Positions 1-6,102 of a stretch of DNA of 11,961 nt are shown in pieces. Source of the stretch: JBLNBU01 sp050260215 (lineage in GTDB: Bacteria > Pseudomonadota > Alphaproteobacteria > Rhodospirillales > Magnetospirillaceae); the NCBI GenBank assembly GCA_050260215.1, contig JBLNBU010000283.1, positions 1 through 11,961 on the forward strand, given 5' to 3'. The notes beneath the pieces are model-generated. The model worked only from the letters and a program-made list of their open reading frames with translations. It searched no databases and was not told the DNA's origin. The translations under genes and the position numbers were made by a program. How positions within the stretch are numbered: the stretch's first letter is position 1; the number at the start of each line of letters is the position of its first letter.

Positions 1-510
1 GTTGCCCTGGCCGTGTTCCAGGCCGGTAACCGCCAGGTCGACGATGGACAAGAAGCCGCGCAGGCTGGGATCGCGCGCCATCATCCCCAGGAACGGCTGG
101 GCCTGGACCAGGCGGTCGGACAGGTTCGACAGCTCGGAGACGCTGAGGAACAACAGGCCGCGGTGGCGGAAATACATCTCTTCCGCCGGGCGGTGGACGG
201 CCAGGAACAGCTCGGAGCGCGGGGCCAGCGCCGCCTGCAGCCTGTCGACCGCCGTCTCCGCCAGTTCGGGCGTGGGGCCGTCGATGACCACCGCGATGGT
301 GTCGGCGTTGTGCGGGAAGGCCTGGTCGACGGCGCGCTCGGCCTGGCGGAAGGGCAGATCGTCGCTGATCAGCTTCTTCTCGTCGGTGTCGAGCGACAGG
401 GTCTGCGCCGCATAGACGCCCAGCGTCAGCGTTACCGCCAACGCCGCCAGGACCACGATGATCGGATGGCGCCAGCACCATCCGACGAGCTCGACCACCA
501 TCCGCCGCAA
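1..510 (-). CDS. hpnN: HpnN-like hopanoid-associated RND (MMPL family) transporter, N-terminal part
   Basis: The first 170 codons of a leftward gene are visible; the rest lies beyond the left edge. The family moves hopanoids from the inner to the outer membrane. One membrane anchor is seen at about residues 13-35 (WRHPIIVVLAALAVTLTLGV), followed by the start of the first periplasmic domain. That domain has features I associate with HpnN: LDTDEKKLISDDLPFRQ (40-56), TIAVVIDGPTPELAE (71-85), GLLFL (118-122) and DPSLRG (147-152). I chose the TTG at 510 because a GGGAGGG Shine-Dalgarno (517-523) sits 6 nt before it, whereas the in-frame ATG at 501 would be about 15 nt away. The gene diverges from the RuBisCO-like gene, with 151 bp between the starts. 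A more generic MMPL exporter is the alternative, because only the N-terminus can be judged. Confidence 0.8.
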   Translation of the reverse strand, partial: MRRMVVELVGWCWRHPIIVVLAALAVTLTLGVYAAQTLSLDTDEKKLISDDLPFRQAERAVDQAFPHNADTIAVVIDGPTPELAETAVDRLQAALAPRSELFLAVHRPAEEMYFRHRGLLFLSVSELSNLSDRLVQAQPFLGMMARDPSLRGFLSIVDLAVTGLEHGQGN

Positions 511-536
511 AAGGATCCCTCCCAAAAGGACGGGGC

Positions 537-565
537 AATGTGCCAAGACCGCAGGCTTTGGGCAA
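537..565 (-). promoter_or_regulatory. candidate promoter of the hpnN-like gene
   Basis: On the minus strand TTGCCC (565-560) and CACATT (542-537) are 17 bp apart. This would start transcription near 530, about 20 nt ahead of the TTG start and just upstream of its strong ribosome site. The -10 match is weak (3 of 6), so the call depends mostly on spacing and position. Confidence 0.3.
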
Positions 566-571
566 GGGTTG

Positions 572-603
572 CGGTGCACATAGGTGGCAATCGGCTTGCA
601 CCG
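572..603. promoter_or_regulatory. inverted repeat, possible operator between hpnN-like and RuBisCO-like genes
   Basis: CGGTGCA (572-578) and TGCACCG (597-603) are perfect 7-bp inverted arms separated by 18 bp. The repeat lies in the divergent region just upstream of the candidate hpnN promoter. The 24-bp centre-to-centre spacing would put both arms on nearly the same DNA face. No known regulator motif is recognised. The rest of the region (604-661) shows no convincing promoter for the rightward gene. Confidence 0.25.
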
Positions 604-661
604 GCCGGCCGGCTTGGTCATCTTGACGCCCTGATCCACCCGTTCCAAGGCCCGCCGTCCC

Positions 662-1747
662 GTGTCCGCCCGCCTGACCGCCGTCTACCGCATCCGCGCC
701 GCCAAGGACGACATCGCCGCCCGCGCCCACTCCATCGCGGTCGAGCAGAGCGTCGAGATGCCGGTCGACATCATCGACGACGACTTCGTGCTGGACCACG
801 TGGTCGGCCGGGTCGAGGCCATTACCCCCGTCGAAGACGGCCTGTGGGAGGTGCGGATCGGGCTGTCGGCGCGCTCGACCGGGTTCGAGGCGGGGCAGCT
901 GTTCAACATGCTGTTCGGCAACAGCTCGATCCACGACGACGTGGTGTTGTGGGATGCCGAGCTCCCCGATGCGCTCACCGACGCCTTCGCCGGGCCCGGC
1001 CACGGGCTGGACGGCCTGCGCGCCCGGGTCGGCGCCGAAGGCCGCGCCATGACCTGCTCGGCGCTGAAGCCCCAAGGCCTGCCGCCGGCGCGGCTGGCCG
1101 ACATCGCCGGGCGCATGGCCAGGGGCGGCATCGACTTCATCAAGGACGACCACGGGCTGGCCGACCAGGACTATGCCAGCTTTGCCGACCGGGTCGCCGC
1201 CTGCGCCCGCGCGGTGGCCGAGGCCGGCACGCGCACCCGCTATGCCCCCAGCCTGTCCGGTCACCTGGATGCGCTGCGCCGCCAGGCCGAGGTGGCGCTG
1301 GCCAACGGGCTGGACACCGTGCTGATCGCCCCCATGGTGGTGGGCGTGCCCGCCCTGCATGCCCTGCGGCGCGAGTTCCCCGCCCTGGCCTTCATGGCCC
1401 ATCCGGCCATGGCCGGTGCGGCCCGCATCGCGCCGCCGCTGCTGCTGGGCAAGCTGTTCCGACTGCTCGGCGCCGACGCCACCGTGTTTCCCAACCACGG
1501 CGGCCGGTTCGGCTACAGCCCCGAGACCTGCCGCGCGCTGGCCGGGGCGGCACTGGGCCGCTGGCGGTCCATGCCGGCGGCGGTGCCGGTGCCGGCCGGC
1601 GGCATGACCCCGGCGCGCATCCCCGAGATGCTTGATTTCTACGGTCCCGACGTGATGCTGTTGATCGGCGGCGGCCTGCTGGCCGCCAAGGACCGCCTGA
1701 CCGACGAGACCGCCGCCTTCGTCGCGGCGGTGAAGGACTATCGCTGA
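662..1747 (+). CDS. RuBisCO-like protein (form IV), probable 5-methylthioribulose-1-phosphate isomerase
   Basis: A 361-residue RuBisCO-superfamily protein. The closest functional model is the R. rubrum RuBisCO-like protein, which isomerises 5-methylthioribulose 1-phosphate to 1-methylthioxylulose 5-phosphate; it fixes no CO2. Visible landmarks are the lysine in SALKPQGL (133-140, K136), the carbamate/metal motif GGIDFIKDDHGL (155-166, K161, D163), MAHPAMAG (245-252), FPNHGGRFGYS (276-286), and phosphate-binding glycines at PAGGMTP (311-317) and IGGGLL (335-340). The protein is shorter than true large subunits (about 450-475). Where RuBisCO has the metal-ligand sequence KDDE, this protein has KDDH. 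The GTG start is forced, because an in-frame TGA lies at 632-634 with no other start between; only a weak AAGG (647-650) precedes it. The stop shares one base with the next start, so translation is probably coupled to the cupin. Confidence 0.88.
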   Translation: MSARLTAVYRIRAAKDDIAARAHSIAVEQSVEMPVDIIDDDFVLDHVVGRVEAITPVEDGLWEVRIGLSARSTGFEAGQLFNMLFGNSSIHDDVVLWDAELPDALTDAFAGPGHGLDGLRARVGAEGRAMTCSALKPQGLPPARLADIAGRMARGGIDFIKDDHGLADQDYASFADRVAACARAVAEAGTRTRYAPSLSGHLDALRRQAEVALANGLDTVLIAPMVVGVPALHALRREFPALAFMAHPAMAGAARIAPPLLLGKLFRLLGADATVFPNHGGRFGYSPETCRALAGAALGRWRSMPAAVPVPAGGMTPARIPEMLDFYGPDVMLLIGGGLLAAKDRLTDETAAFVAAVKDYR

Positions 1748-2187
1748 TGGACAAGTTCCGCCCGACCCGGGACGGCTTCCGCTGGGAAGGCGTCGACCTC
1801 CATCCCTACAAGGAGGAGGGCAGCGCCCCCTTCAAGGCCATCTCGCGCCAGCTCTTGTTCCACGATCCCAACCTGGAATGCGAGCTGCGCTATTTCGAGA
1901 TGGACGCCGGCGGCCACTCGACGCTGGAGCGCCACGAGCACATGCATGCGGTGATGATCCTGCGCGGGCACGGTCACGCCCTGGTCGGCGGCGAGGTGCG
2001 CGAGGTCGGCCCCCACGACCTGGTCGCCATCGAACCGTGGAGCTGGCACCAGTTCCGCGCCAACAAGGGCGAGCCCATGGGCTTCCTGTGCATGGTCAAC
2101 ACCCGGCGCGACAAGCCGCAACTGCCCACCGACGAGCAGCTGGCCGAGCTGAAGCGCGACCCGAAGGTGGCGGAATTCCTGGGGTGA
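1747..2187 (+). CDS. cupin, probable 1-methylthioxylulose-5-phosphate methylsulfurylase
   Basis: A single-domain cupin of 146 residues. In R. rubrum the cupin that works with the RuBisCO-like protein removes methanethiol from 1-methylthioxylulose 5-phosphate and leaves DXP for isoprenoid synthesis. Function here is inferred from that partnership and from direct coupling: the TGA of the RuBisCO-like gene and this ATG overlap (TGATG). Cupin motif 1 is seen around HSTLERHEHMHAVMILRG (57-74), with metal-ligand histidines H63 and H65. Motif 2 is PWSWHQF (97-103), with H101. The glutamate usual a few residues after HxH is absent; M70 stands near that place. Cysteines C45 and C115 could matter for the sulfur chemistry, but I cannot assign a role. 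The gene ends exactly where the opposing aroC ends. Confidence 0.8.
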   Translation: MDKFRPTRDGFRWEGVDLHPYKEEGSAPFKAISRQLLFHDPNLECELRYFEMDAGGHSTLERHEHMHAVMILRGHGHALVGGEVREVGPHDLVAIEPWSWHQFRANKGEPMGFLCMVNTRRDKPQLPTDEQLAELKRDPKVAEFLG

Positions 2188-3273
2188 CTACCCCACCTGC
2201 GCCCGATGGCGCAGCAGGTGGTCGGCCAGGGTGCAGGCCATCATGGCTTCCGCCACCGGGACGGCGCGGATGGCGACGCAAGGGTCGTGGCGGCCCTTGG
2301 TGCTGACCTCGACCTCGTTGCCGTTGGCATCGACGCTTTTGCGCGGGGTCAGGATCGAGCTGGTCGGCTTGACCGCCATGCGCACCACCACGTCCTGCCC
2401 GGTGGACAGGCCGCCCAGGATGCCGCCGGCGTTGTTGGACAGGAAGCGGACGGCCCCGCCGTCGCCCAGCCGCATCTCGTCGGCGTTGTCCTCGCCCGAC
2501 AGGGCCGCGGCGGCGAAGCCGGCGCCGATCTCGACGCCATTGACCGCGTTGATGCTCATCATCGCCTTGGCCAGGTCGGCGTCCAGCTTGTCGTAGACCG
2601 GGCAGCCCAGGCCTACGGGGACGTTTTCGGCCACCACCTCGACCACTCCGCCGATGGAGGAGCCGGCCTTGCGCACCCCGTCCAGCAGGGTTTCCCAGCC
2701 GGCGGCGGCGACGGCGTCGGGGCACCAGAACGGGTTGCGGCCGGTCTCGTCCCAGTCCCAGCGGCCGCGGTCGACGGCGTCGGAGCCCATCTGCACCATG
2801 GCGCCGCGGATGGTGACGCCGCCGGGGACCAGATGGTCCAGCACCACGCGCGCCACCGCGCCGGCGGCCACCCGCATGGCGGTCTCGCGCGCCGACGAGC
2901 GGCCGCCGCCGCGATAGTCGCGGATGCCGTATTTCTGCTGGTAGACCCAGTCGGCGTGGCCGGGGCGGAAGGTGTCCTTGATCTCGCCGTAGTCCTTCGA
3001 GCGCTGGTCGACGTTCTCGATCAGCAGGCCGATGGGGGTGCCGGTGGTCAGGCCCTCGAACACGCCCGACAGGATGCGGACGGTGTCGGGTTCCTTGCGC
3101 TGGGTGGTGAAGCGCGACTGGCCAGGCTTGCGCTTGTCCAGCCACTGCTGGATGTCGGCTTCCGTCAGCGGCAGCCTGGGCGGCACGCCGTCGACCACGC
3201 AGCCGATGGCGGGGCCGTGGCTCTCGCCGAAGGTGGTGAAGCGGAAAAGGTGGCCGAAGCCGTTACCGGACAA
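2188..3273 (-). CDS. aroC: chorismate synthase
   Basis: A 361-residue cytoplasmic enzyme, the full family length. It converts 5-enolpyruvylshikimate 3-phosphate to chorismate, using reduced FMN. All three family signatures are present: GESHGPAIGCVVDG (16-29), GGGRSSARETAMRVAAGA (122-139) and RHDPCVAIRAVPVAEA (328-343). The start is TTG at 3273. It gives the usual N-terminus MSGNGFGHLFRFTTFGE and has an AAGGA ribosome site inside the end of fabI. Only 2 nt separate it from the fabI stop, so the two genes form an operon with likely coupled translation. Its last codon is directly adjacent to the stop codon of the converging cupin gene. Confidence 0.97.
   Translation of the reverse strand: MSGNGFGHLFRFTTFGESHGPAIGCVVDGVPPRLPLTEADIQQWLDKRKPGQSRFTTQRKEPDTVRILSGVFEGLTTGTPIGLLIENVDQRSKDYGEIKDTFRPGHADWVYQQKYGIRDYRGGGRSSARETAMRVAAGAVARVVLDHLVPGGVTIRGAMVQMGSDAVDRGRWDWDETGRNPFWCPDAVAAAGWETLLDGVRKAGSSIGGVVEVVAENVPVGLGCPVYDKLDADLAKAMMSINAVNGVEIGAGFAAAALSGEDNADEMRLGDGGAVRFLSNNAGGILGGLSTGQDVVVRMAVKPTSSILTPRKSVDANGNEVEVSTKGRHDPCVAIRAVPVAEAMMACTLADHLLRHRAQVG
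2193..2221. other. bulged stem-loop at the cupin/aroC junction
   Basis: CCACCT (2193-2198) and GCGCC (2199-2203) pair with GGCGC (2208-2212) and AGGTGG (2216-2221), around a CGAT loop and one 3-nt bulge. This gives 11 pairs inside the last codons of aroC and a few bases past the cupin stop. It could slow or end rightward transcription, but no T-run follows in either direction, so it is not a standard intrinsic terminator. Confidence 0.3.
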
Positions 3274-3275
3274 GG

Positions 3276-4094
3276 TCAGTCCTTGACGATGGAGATGTCG
3301 GGGGCGTCGGCGCGCTTCATGCCGACCACGTGGTAGCCGCAGTCGACGTGGTGGACCTCGCCGGAGACGCCGCTGGACAGGTCACTGACCAGGTACAGTC
3401 CGGCGCCACCGATATCTTCCAGGGTGATGTTGCGCTTCATCGGGCTGTTGTACTGGTTCCACTTCAGGATATAGCGGAAATCGCCGATCCCCGAGGCCGC
3501 CAGGGTCTTCATCGGGCCGGCCGACAGCGCGTTGACGCGGATGTTGTTCTCGCCCAGGTCGGCGGCCAGATAGCGCACGCTGGCTTCCAGCGCCGCCTTG
3601 GCCACGCCCATGACGTTATAATGCGGCATCACCTTTTCGGCGCCGTAGTAGCTGAGCGTGACCAGCGCGCCGCCATCGGGCATGATGGCCGAGGCGCGGC
3701 GCGCCACCTCGGTGAACGAGAACACCGAGATGTGCATGGTCTTGAGGAAGTTGTCGAGCGAGGTGTCGGCGTAGCGGCCCTTCAGCTCGGTCTTGTCGGA
3801 AAAGGCGACGGCATGGACGACGAAATCCAGCTTGCCCCACTCCTTTTCGATGGCCGCGAACACCGCTTCCATCGACGCCTCGTTGGTGACGTCGCACTCC
3901 AGCACCAGCTTGGAGCCCACTTCCTCGGCCAGCGGACGCACCCGCTTTTCCAGCGCGTCGCCCTGATAGGTGAACGCCAGCTCCGCCCCCTGGGCTGCGG
4001 CCGCCTGGGCGATGCCCCAGGCGATGGAGCGGTCGTTGGCGACGCCCATGATGAGGCCTTTCTTGCCGGCCATCAGGGGAGTGGGAGCGGTCAT
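3276..4094 (-). CDS. fabI: enoyl-[acyl-carrier-protein] reductase (NADH), FabI type
   Basis: A 272-residue short-chain-dehydrogenase-fold enzyme that does the last reduction of each fatty-acid elongation cycle, in the cytoplasm. The nucleotide site is GVANDRSIAWGIA (17-29). The catalytic pattern Y-x6-K is SYYGAEKVMPHYNVMGVAK (148-166), with Y149, Y159 and K166 matching E. coli Y146, Y156 and K163. SAGPMKTLAASGI (191-203) and SGEVHHVDCGYH (244-255) are also typical. At the place of E. coli G93 there is A97 (VVHAVAFSD). I chose the ATG at 4094, with GAGG 5 nt upstream, because it gives the usual FabI N-terminus; the reading frame runs back to 4211 but adds unrelated sequence. It is the first gene of an operon with aroC and is divergent from the YihY-like gene. 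Confidence 0.96.
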   Translation of the reverse strand: MTAPTPLMAGKKGLIMGVANDRSIAWGIAQAAAAQGAELAFTYQGDALEKRVRPLAEEVGSKLVLECDVTNEASMEAVFAAIEKEWGKLDFVVHAVAFSDKTELKGRYADTSLDNFLKTMHISVFSFTEVARRASAIMPDGGALVTLSYYGAEKVMPHYNVMGVAKAALEASVRYLAADLGENNIRVNALSAGPMKTLAASGIGDFRYILKWNQYNSPMKRNITLEDIGGAGLYLVSDLSSGVSGEVHHVDCGYHVVGMKRADAPDISIVKD

Positions 4095-4143
4095 GCATTC
4101 CTCGCTAGCGGATTTTCGGGCCGGGAGCGGCCAAAGCCGCGGC

Positions 4144-4171
4144 ATCCTACACGAAAGACATTCCAGGGCAA
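4144..4171 (-). promoter_or_regulatory. candidate fabI-aroC promoter
   Basis: On the minus strand TTGCCC (4171-4166) and TAGGAT (4149-4144) are 16 bp apart, predicting a start near 4137 and a leader of about 43 nt. A perfect GCGGC/GCCGC hairpin (4127-4140) would lie at the 5' end of that transcript. No clear promoter is seen for the rightward gene in the same 115-bp gap. Confidence 0.4.
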
Positions 4172-4209
4172 AGCCGGATGGCGCGCGCGAAAGGCGAGGG
4201 GGGCATGCC

Positions 4210-5442
4210 ATGCGTGAACGTGGGGTGCGAGAGATGGCGGCCGGCCTGTGGAGGCTTTGCGCCTATGTGTTCGGCCGCTACCAGGCCGACGGCGCCTCGC
4301 GCATGGCGGCCAGCCTGTCGTACACCTCGCTGCTGGCGCTGGTGCCGCTGATCGCCATCGGCCTGGCCATCCTGACCGCGTTTCCGGTGTTCGATACCGT
4401 CAGGGTCCAGATCCAGGAATGGGCCTTCGCCAATTTCGTGCCGGCGGTGGGCGCCCAGGTGCAGGACTACATCGAGCGCTTCGTCGCCAATGCCGGCCGG
4501 CTGTCGGCAGCCGGAATCGTCGGCCTGGCCTTCACCTCGGTGATGCTGCTGGTCACCGTCGAGGGCTCGCTCAACCTGGTGTTCCGGGTGGCGCGTGCCC
4601 GCTCGGTGGTGTCCCGGCTGCTGATCTACTGGACGTTGTTGACCCTGGGGCCGCTGGTGCTGGGAGCGATCTTCTCGCTGCAGGGCTACCTGACCGCGCT
4701 CGGCCGCTGGTCGGGGGCCCAGCCCGGCACCCTGGAATTGCTGGCCACGCCCCTGCCCACCGTGTTGTCGGTGCTGGCCTTCGCCGGGCTGTTCGCCATC
4801 GTCCCCAACCGGCGGGTCAGGCTGGCGGACGCCTTCATCGGCGGACTTGCCGCCGGGCTCTTGTTCGCGGCGCTGCGCTACGGTTTCGGCCTCTACGTCA
4901 CCAGTTCCCAGGCCTACACCACCGTCTACGGAGCGGTGGCGACCATACCGATCTTCCTGTTCTGGATGTTCTTGTCCTGGGCGGTGGTGCTGGTCGGCGC
5001 CGAGGTCGCCGCCGCGCTGCCCGAATGGCGGGCCGGGTTGGTGCGGTCGCGCCCCGGCTCGGCCGGGCACCGGCTGGGGCTGGCGCTGGCCTTGCTCGCT
5101 GCCTGCCACGAGGACAGCAAGGTCTCGGGCGAGGGGGTGACCAGACGGCGCCTGCACGAGATCAGCGCCACCCACGAGGCGCAGTTCCTGGCGGTGCTGC
5201 GCCGCCTGGTCGAGGCCGGCCTGCTTGCCCCGACCCGCGGCCGGCGCTATCTGGTCGCCCGCGACCTGGACAGCGTCAGCCTGTGGCAATTGCTGGGCGC
5301 GCTGGGTATCGAGCTGTCGCTGGACGGGGCGGGGGGCGACGTCCCCTGGCGCGCCGCCGCCGCCGCCCGCCTGACCGAGGCCTCGGGGGCGGCCAAGACG
5401 GTGCTGGACGTGCCGTTGAAGCGGGTGCTGGAAGGGGCGTAA
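4210..5442 (+). CDS. YihY/UPF0761 family inner-membrane protein
   Basis: 410 residues. The family is sometimes labelled ribonuclease BN, but that activity belongs to another gene, so no enzyme role is claimed. Six hydrophobic stretches are seen at about 38-60, 98-118, 136-158, 182-200, 206-228 and 240-270. Family-typical stretches are SLSYTSLLALVPLIAIGLAI (35-54), the VEGSLNLVFRV region (117-127) and YGAVATIPIFLFWMFLSW (240-257). Residues about 275-410 are a soluble tail. Its middle (VTRRRLHEISATHEAQFLAV, then LVEAGLLAPTRGRRYLVARD) resembles a winged helix-turn-helix fold, as found in longer family members. The ATG at 4210 is chosen for the GAGGGGGG stretch (4196-4203) ahead of it and because the membrane region follows at once; the frame is open back to 3970 without family sequence. 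Confidence 0.85.
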   Translation: MRERGVREMAAGLWRLCAYVFGRYQADGASRMAASLSYTSLLALVPLIAIGLAILTAFPVFDTVRVQIQEWAFANFVPAVGAQVQDYIERFVANAGRLSAAGIVGLAFTSVMLLVTVEGSLNLVFRVARARSVVSRLLIYWTLLTLGPLVLGAIFSLQGYLTALGRWSGAQPGTLELLATPLPTVLSVLAFAGLFAIVPNRRVRLADAFIGGLAAGLLFAALRYGFGLYVTSSQAYTTVYGAVATIPIFLFWMFLSWAVVLVGAEVAAALPEWRAGLVRSRPGSAGHRLGLALALLAACHEDSKVSGEGVTRRRLHEISATHEAQFLAVLRRLVEAGLLAPTRGRRYLVARDLDSVSLWQLLGALGIELSLDGAGGDVPWRAAAAARLTEASGAAKTVLDVPLKRVLEGA

Positions 5443-5455
5443 GCTAGGTGCGGGT

Positions 5456-5938
5456 TCAGCCTTGCGGCTTGTCCTCGGCCCGGTAGGCCTTGCCGTCGAA
5501 GCGCAGCCACTGGCGCGGCGTGTCGATGGACACCCAGCCGTTCAGCACCTCGCCGGTGATGAACACCGAATCGTCGTCGCCGAAGCCCCAGCCCACCGCC
5601 CGCCAGCCCGAACGGGTCCAGTTGGCGACGACGAAGGGCTTGCCCTTGTCGTTCTCCCAGGCGGGCGAATCGATCATCACCACCAGCTCGGCCTTGCCGT
5701 CGCCGTCCAGGTCGACGCGGCCGACCCTCAACTGCGAAGAGGTGAATCCCTGGGGTCCGGGCGCGTTGAAGTAGCGCGGCCACAGCTTGGCCACCAGGGT
5801 GTCGATATCCTCGTGGACGCCCTCGGACATGGGCAGCAGCGGAACCATGCCGGCCAGCCGGTACAGCTCCTGCGCCGCGGCGGCGCGCGGGTCCAGCAGG
5901 CAGATCAGCAGGGCGAAAAGCAGTGCGGCGCGGCGCAT
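5456..5938 (-). CDS. small exported protein with a DxDxDG calcium-type loop
   Basis: 160 residues; I do not recognise the family. The N-terminus MRRAALLFALLICLLDPRAAAA is a clear Sec signal peptide, with cleavage likely after about residue 22, so the mature protein of about 138 residues should be periplasmic. RVDLDGDGKAELVVMID (74-90) matches the D-x-D-x-D-G...E loop seen in FG-GAP/VCBS repeats and EF-hands (D76, D78, D80, E84). The remainder is rich in Trp and beta-type segments (FVVANWTRSGWRAVGWGFGDDD, 102-123), suggesting a small beta-propeller-like or VCBS-like fold. It has a single copy of the loop. It converges on the YihY-like gene with 13 bp between the stops. Confidence 0.75.
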   Translation of the reverse strand: MRRAALLFALLICLLDPRAAAAQELYRLAGMVPLLPMSEGVHEDIDTLVAKLWPRYFNAPGPQGFTSSQLRVGRVDLDGDGKAELVVMIDSPAWENDKGKPFVVANWTRSGWRAVGWGFGDDDSVFITGEVLNGWVSIDTPRQWLRFDGKAYRAEDKPQG

Positions 5939-5968
5939 GTCATATCCGGTTGGGCAAGGGGGCAGGAG

Positions 5969-5996
5969 ATTAGGGCCCGACCCGGTGCGGCGTCAA
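5969..5996 (-). promoter_or_regulatory. candidate promoter of the small exported protein gene
   Basis: On the minus strand TTGACG (5996-5991; 5 of 6 to consensus) and CCTAAT (5974-5969; 4 of 6) are 16 bp apart. This puts the transcript start near 5962 and leaves a 5' leader of about 24 nt. It is one of the better promoter matches in the window. The rest of the 164-bp divergent gap holds an A-rich ribosome site for the rightward gene and nothing else I can name. Confidence 0.45.
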
Positions 5997-6102
5997 TCTC
6001 GACGCATTTGCTTCAAATTTTAGGGGGTGAATCGCCTCACAGACCCCGTGGCTCGCCAAGGCCTACACTTGGATCCAGGTTCGGGAAAAAAGGTTGGCGG
6101 CC

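Noticed and set aside
601..612. CCGGCCGGCCGG palindrome
   Set aside because: Short self-complementary GC runs are expected by chance at this base composition, and it is not placed relative to any promoter element.
685..1143. Antisense leftward frame inside the RuBisCO-like gene
   Set aside because: No recognisable protein, no ribosome site, and it is complementary to clearly coding sequence; a GC shadow.
13..1635. 540-codon rightward open frame at the left end
   Set aside because: It is antisense to the HpnN-like gene and then out of frame with the RuBisCO-like gene, whose motifs are unmistakable. The translation is a GC-rich shadow.
3970..4209. N-terminal extension of the YihY-like protein
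   Set aside because: The 80 extra residues overlap fabI on the opposite strand and the intergenic gap, and match nothing in the family; the ATG at 4210 has its own ribosome site.
4095..4211. 39-residue N-terminal extension of FabI
   Set aside because: FabI proteins start close to the nucleotide-binding glycines. The extension covers the candidate promoter and the Shine-Dalgarno of the start at 4094.
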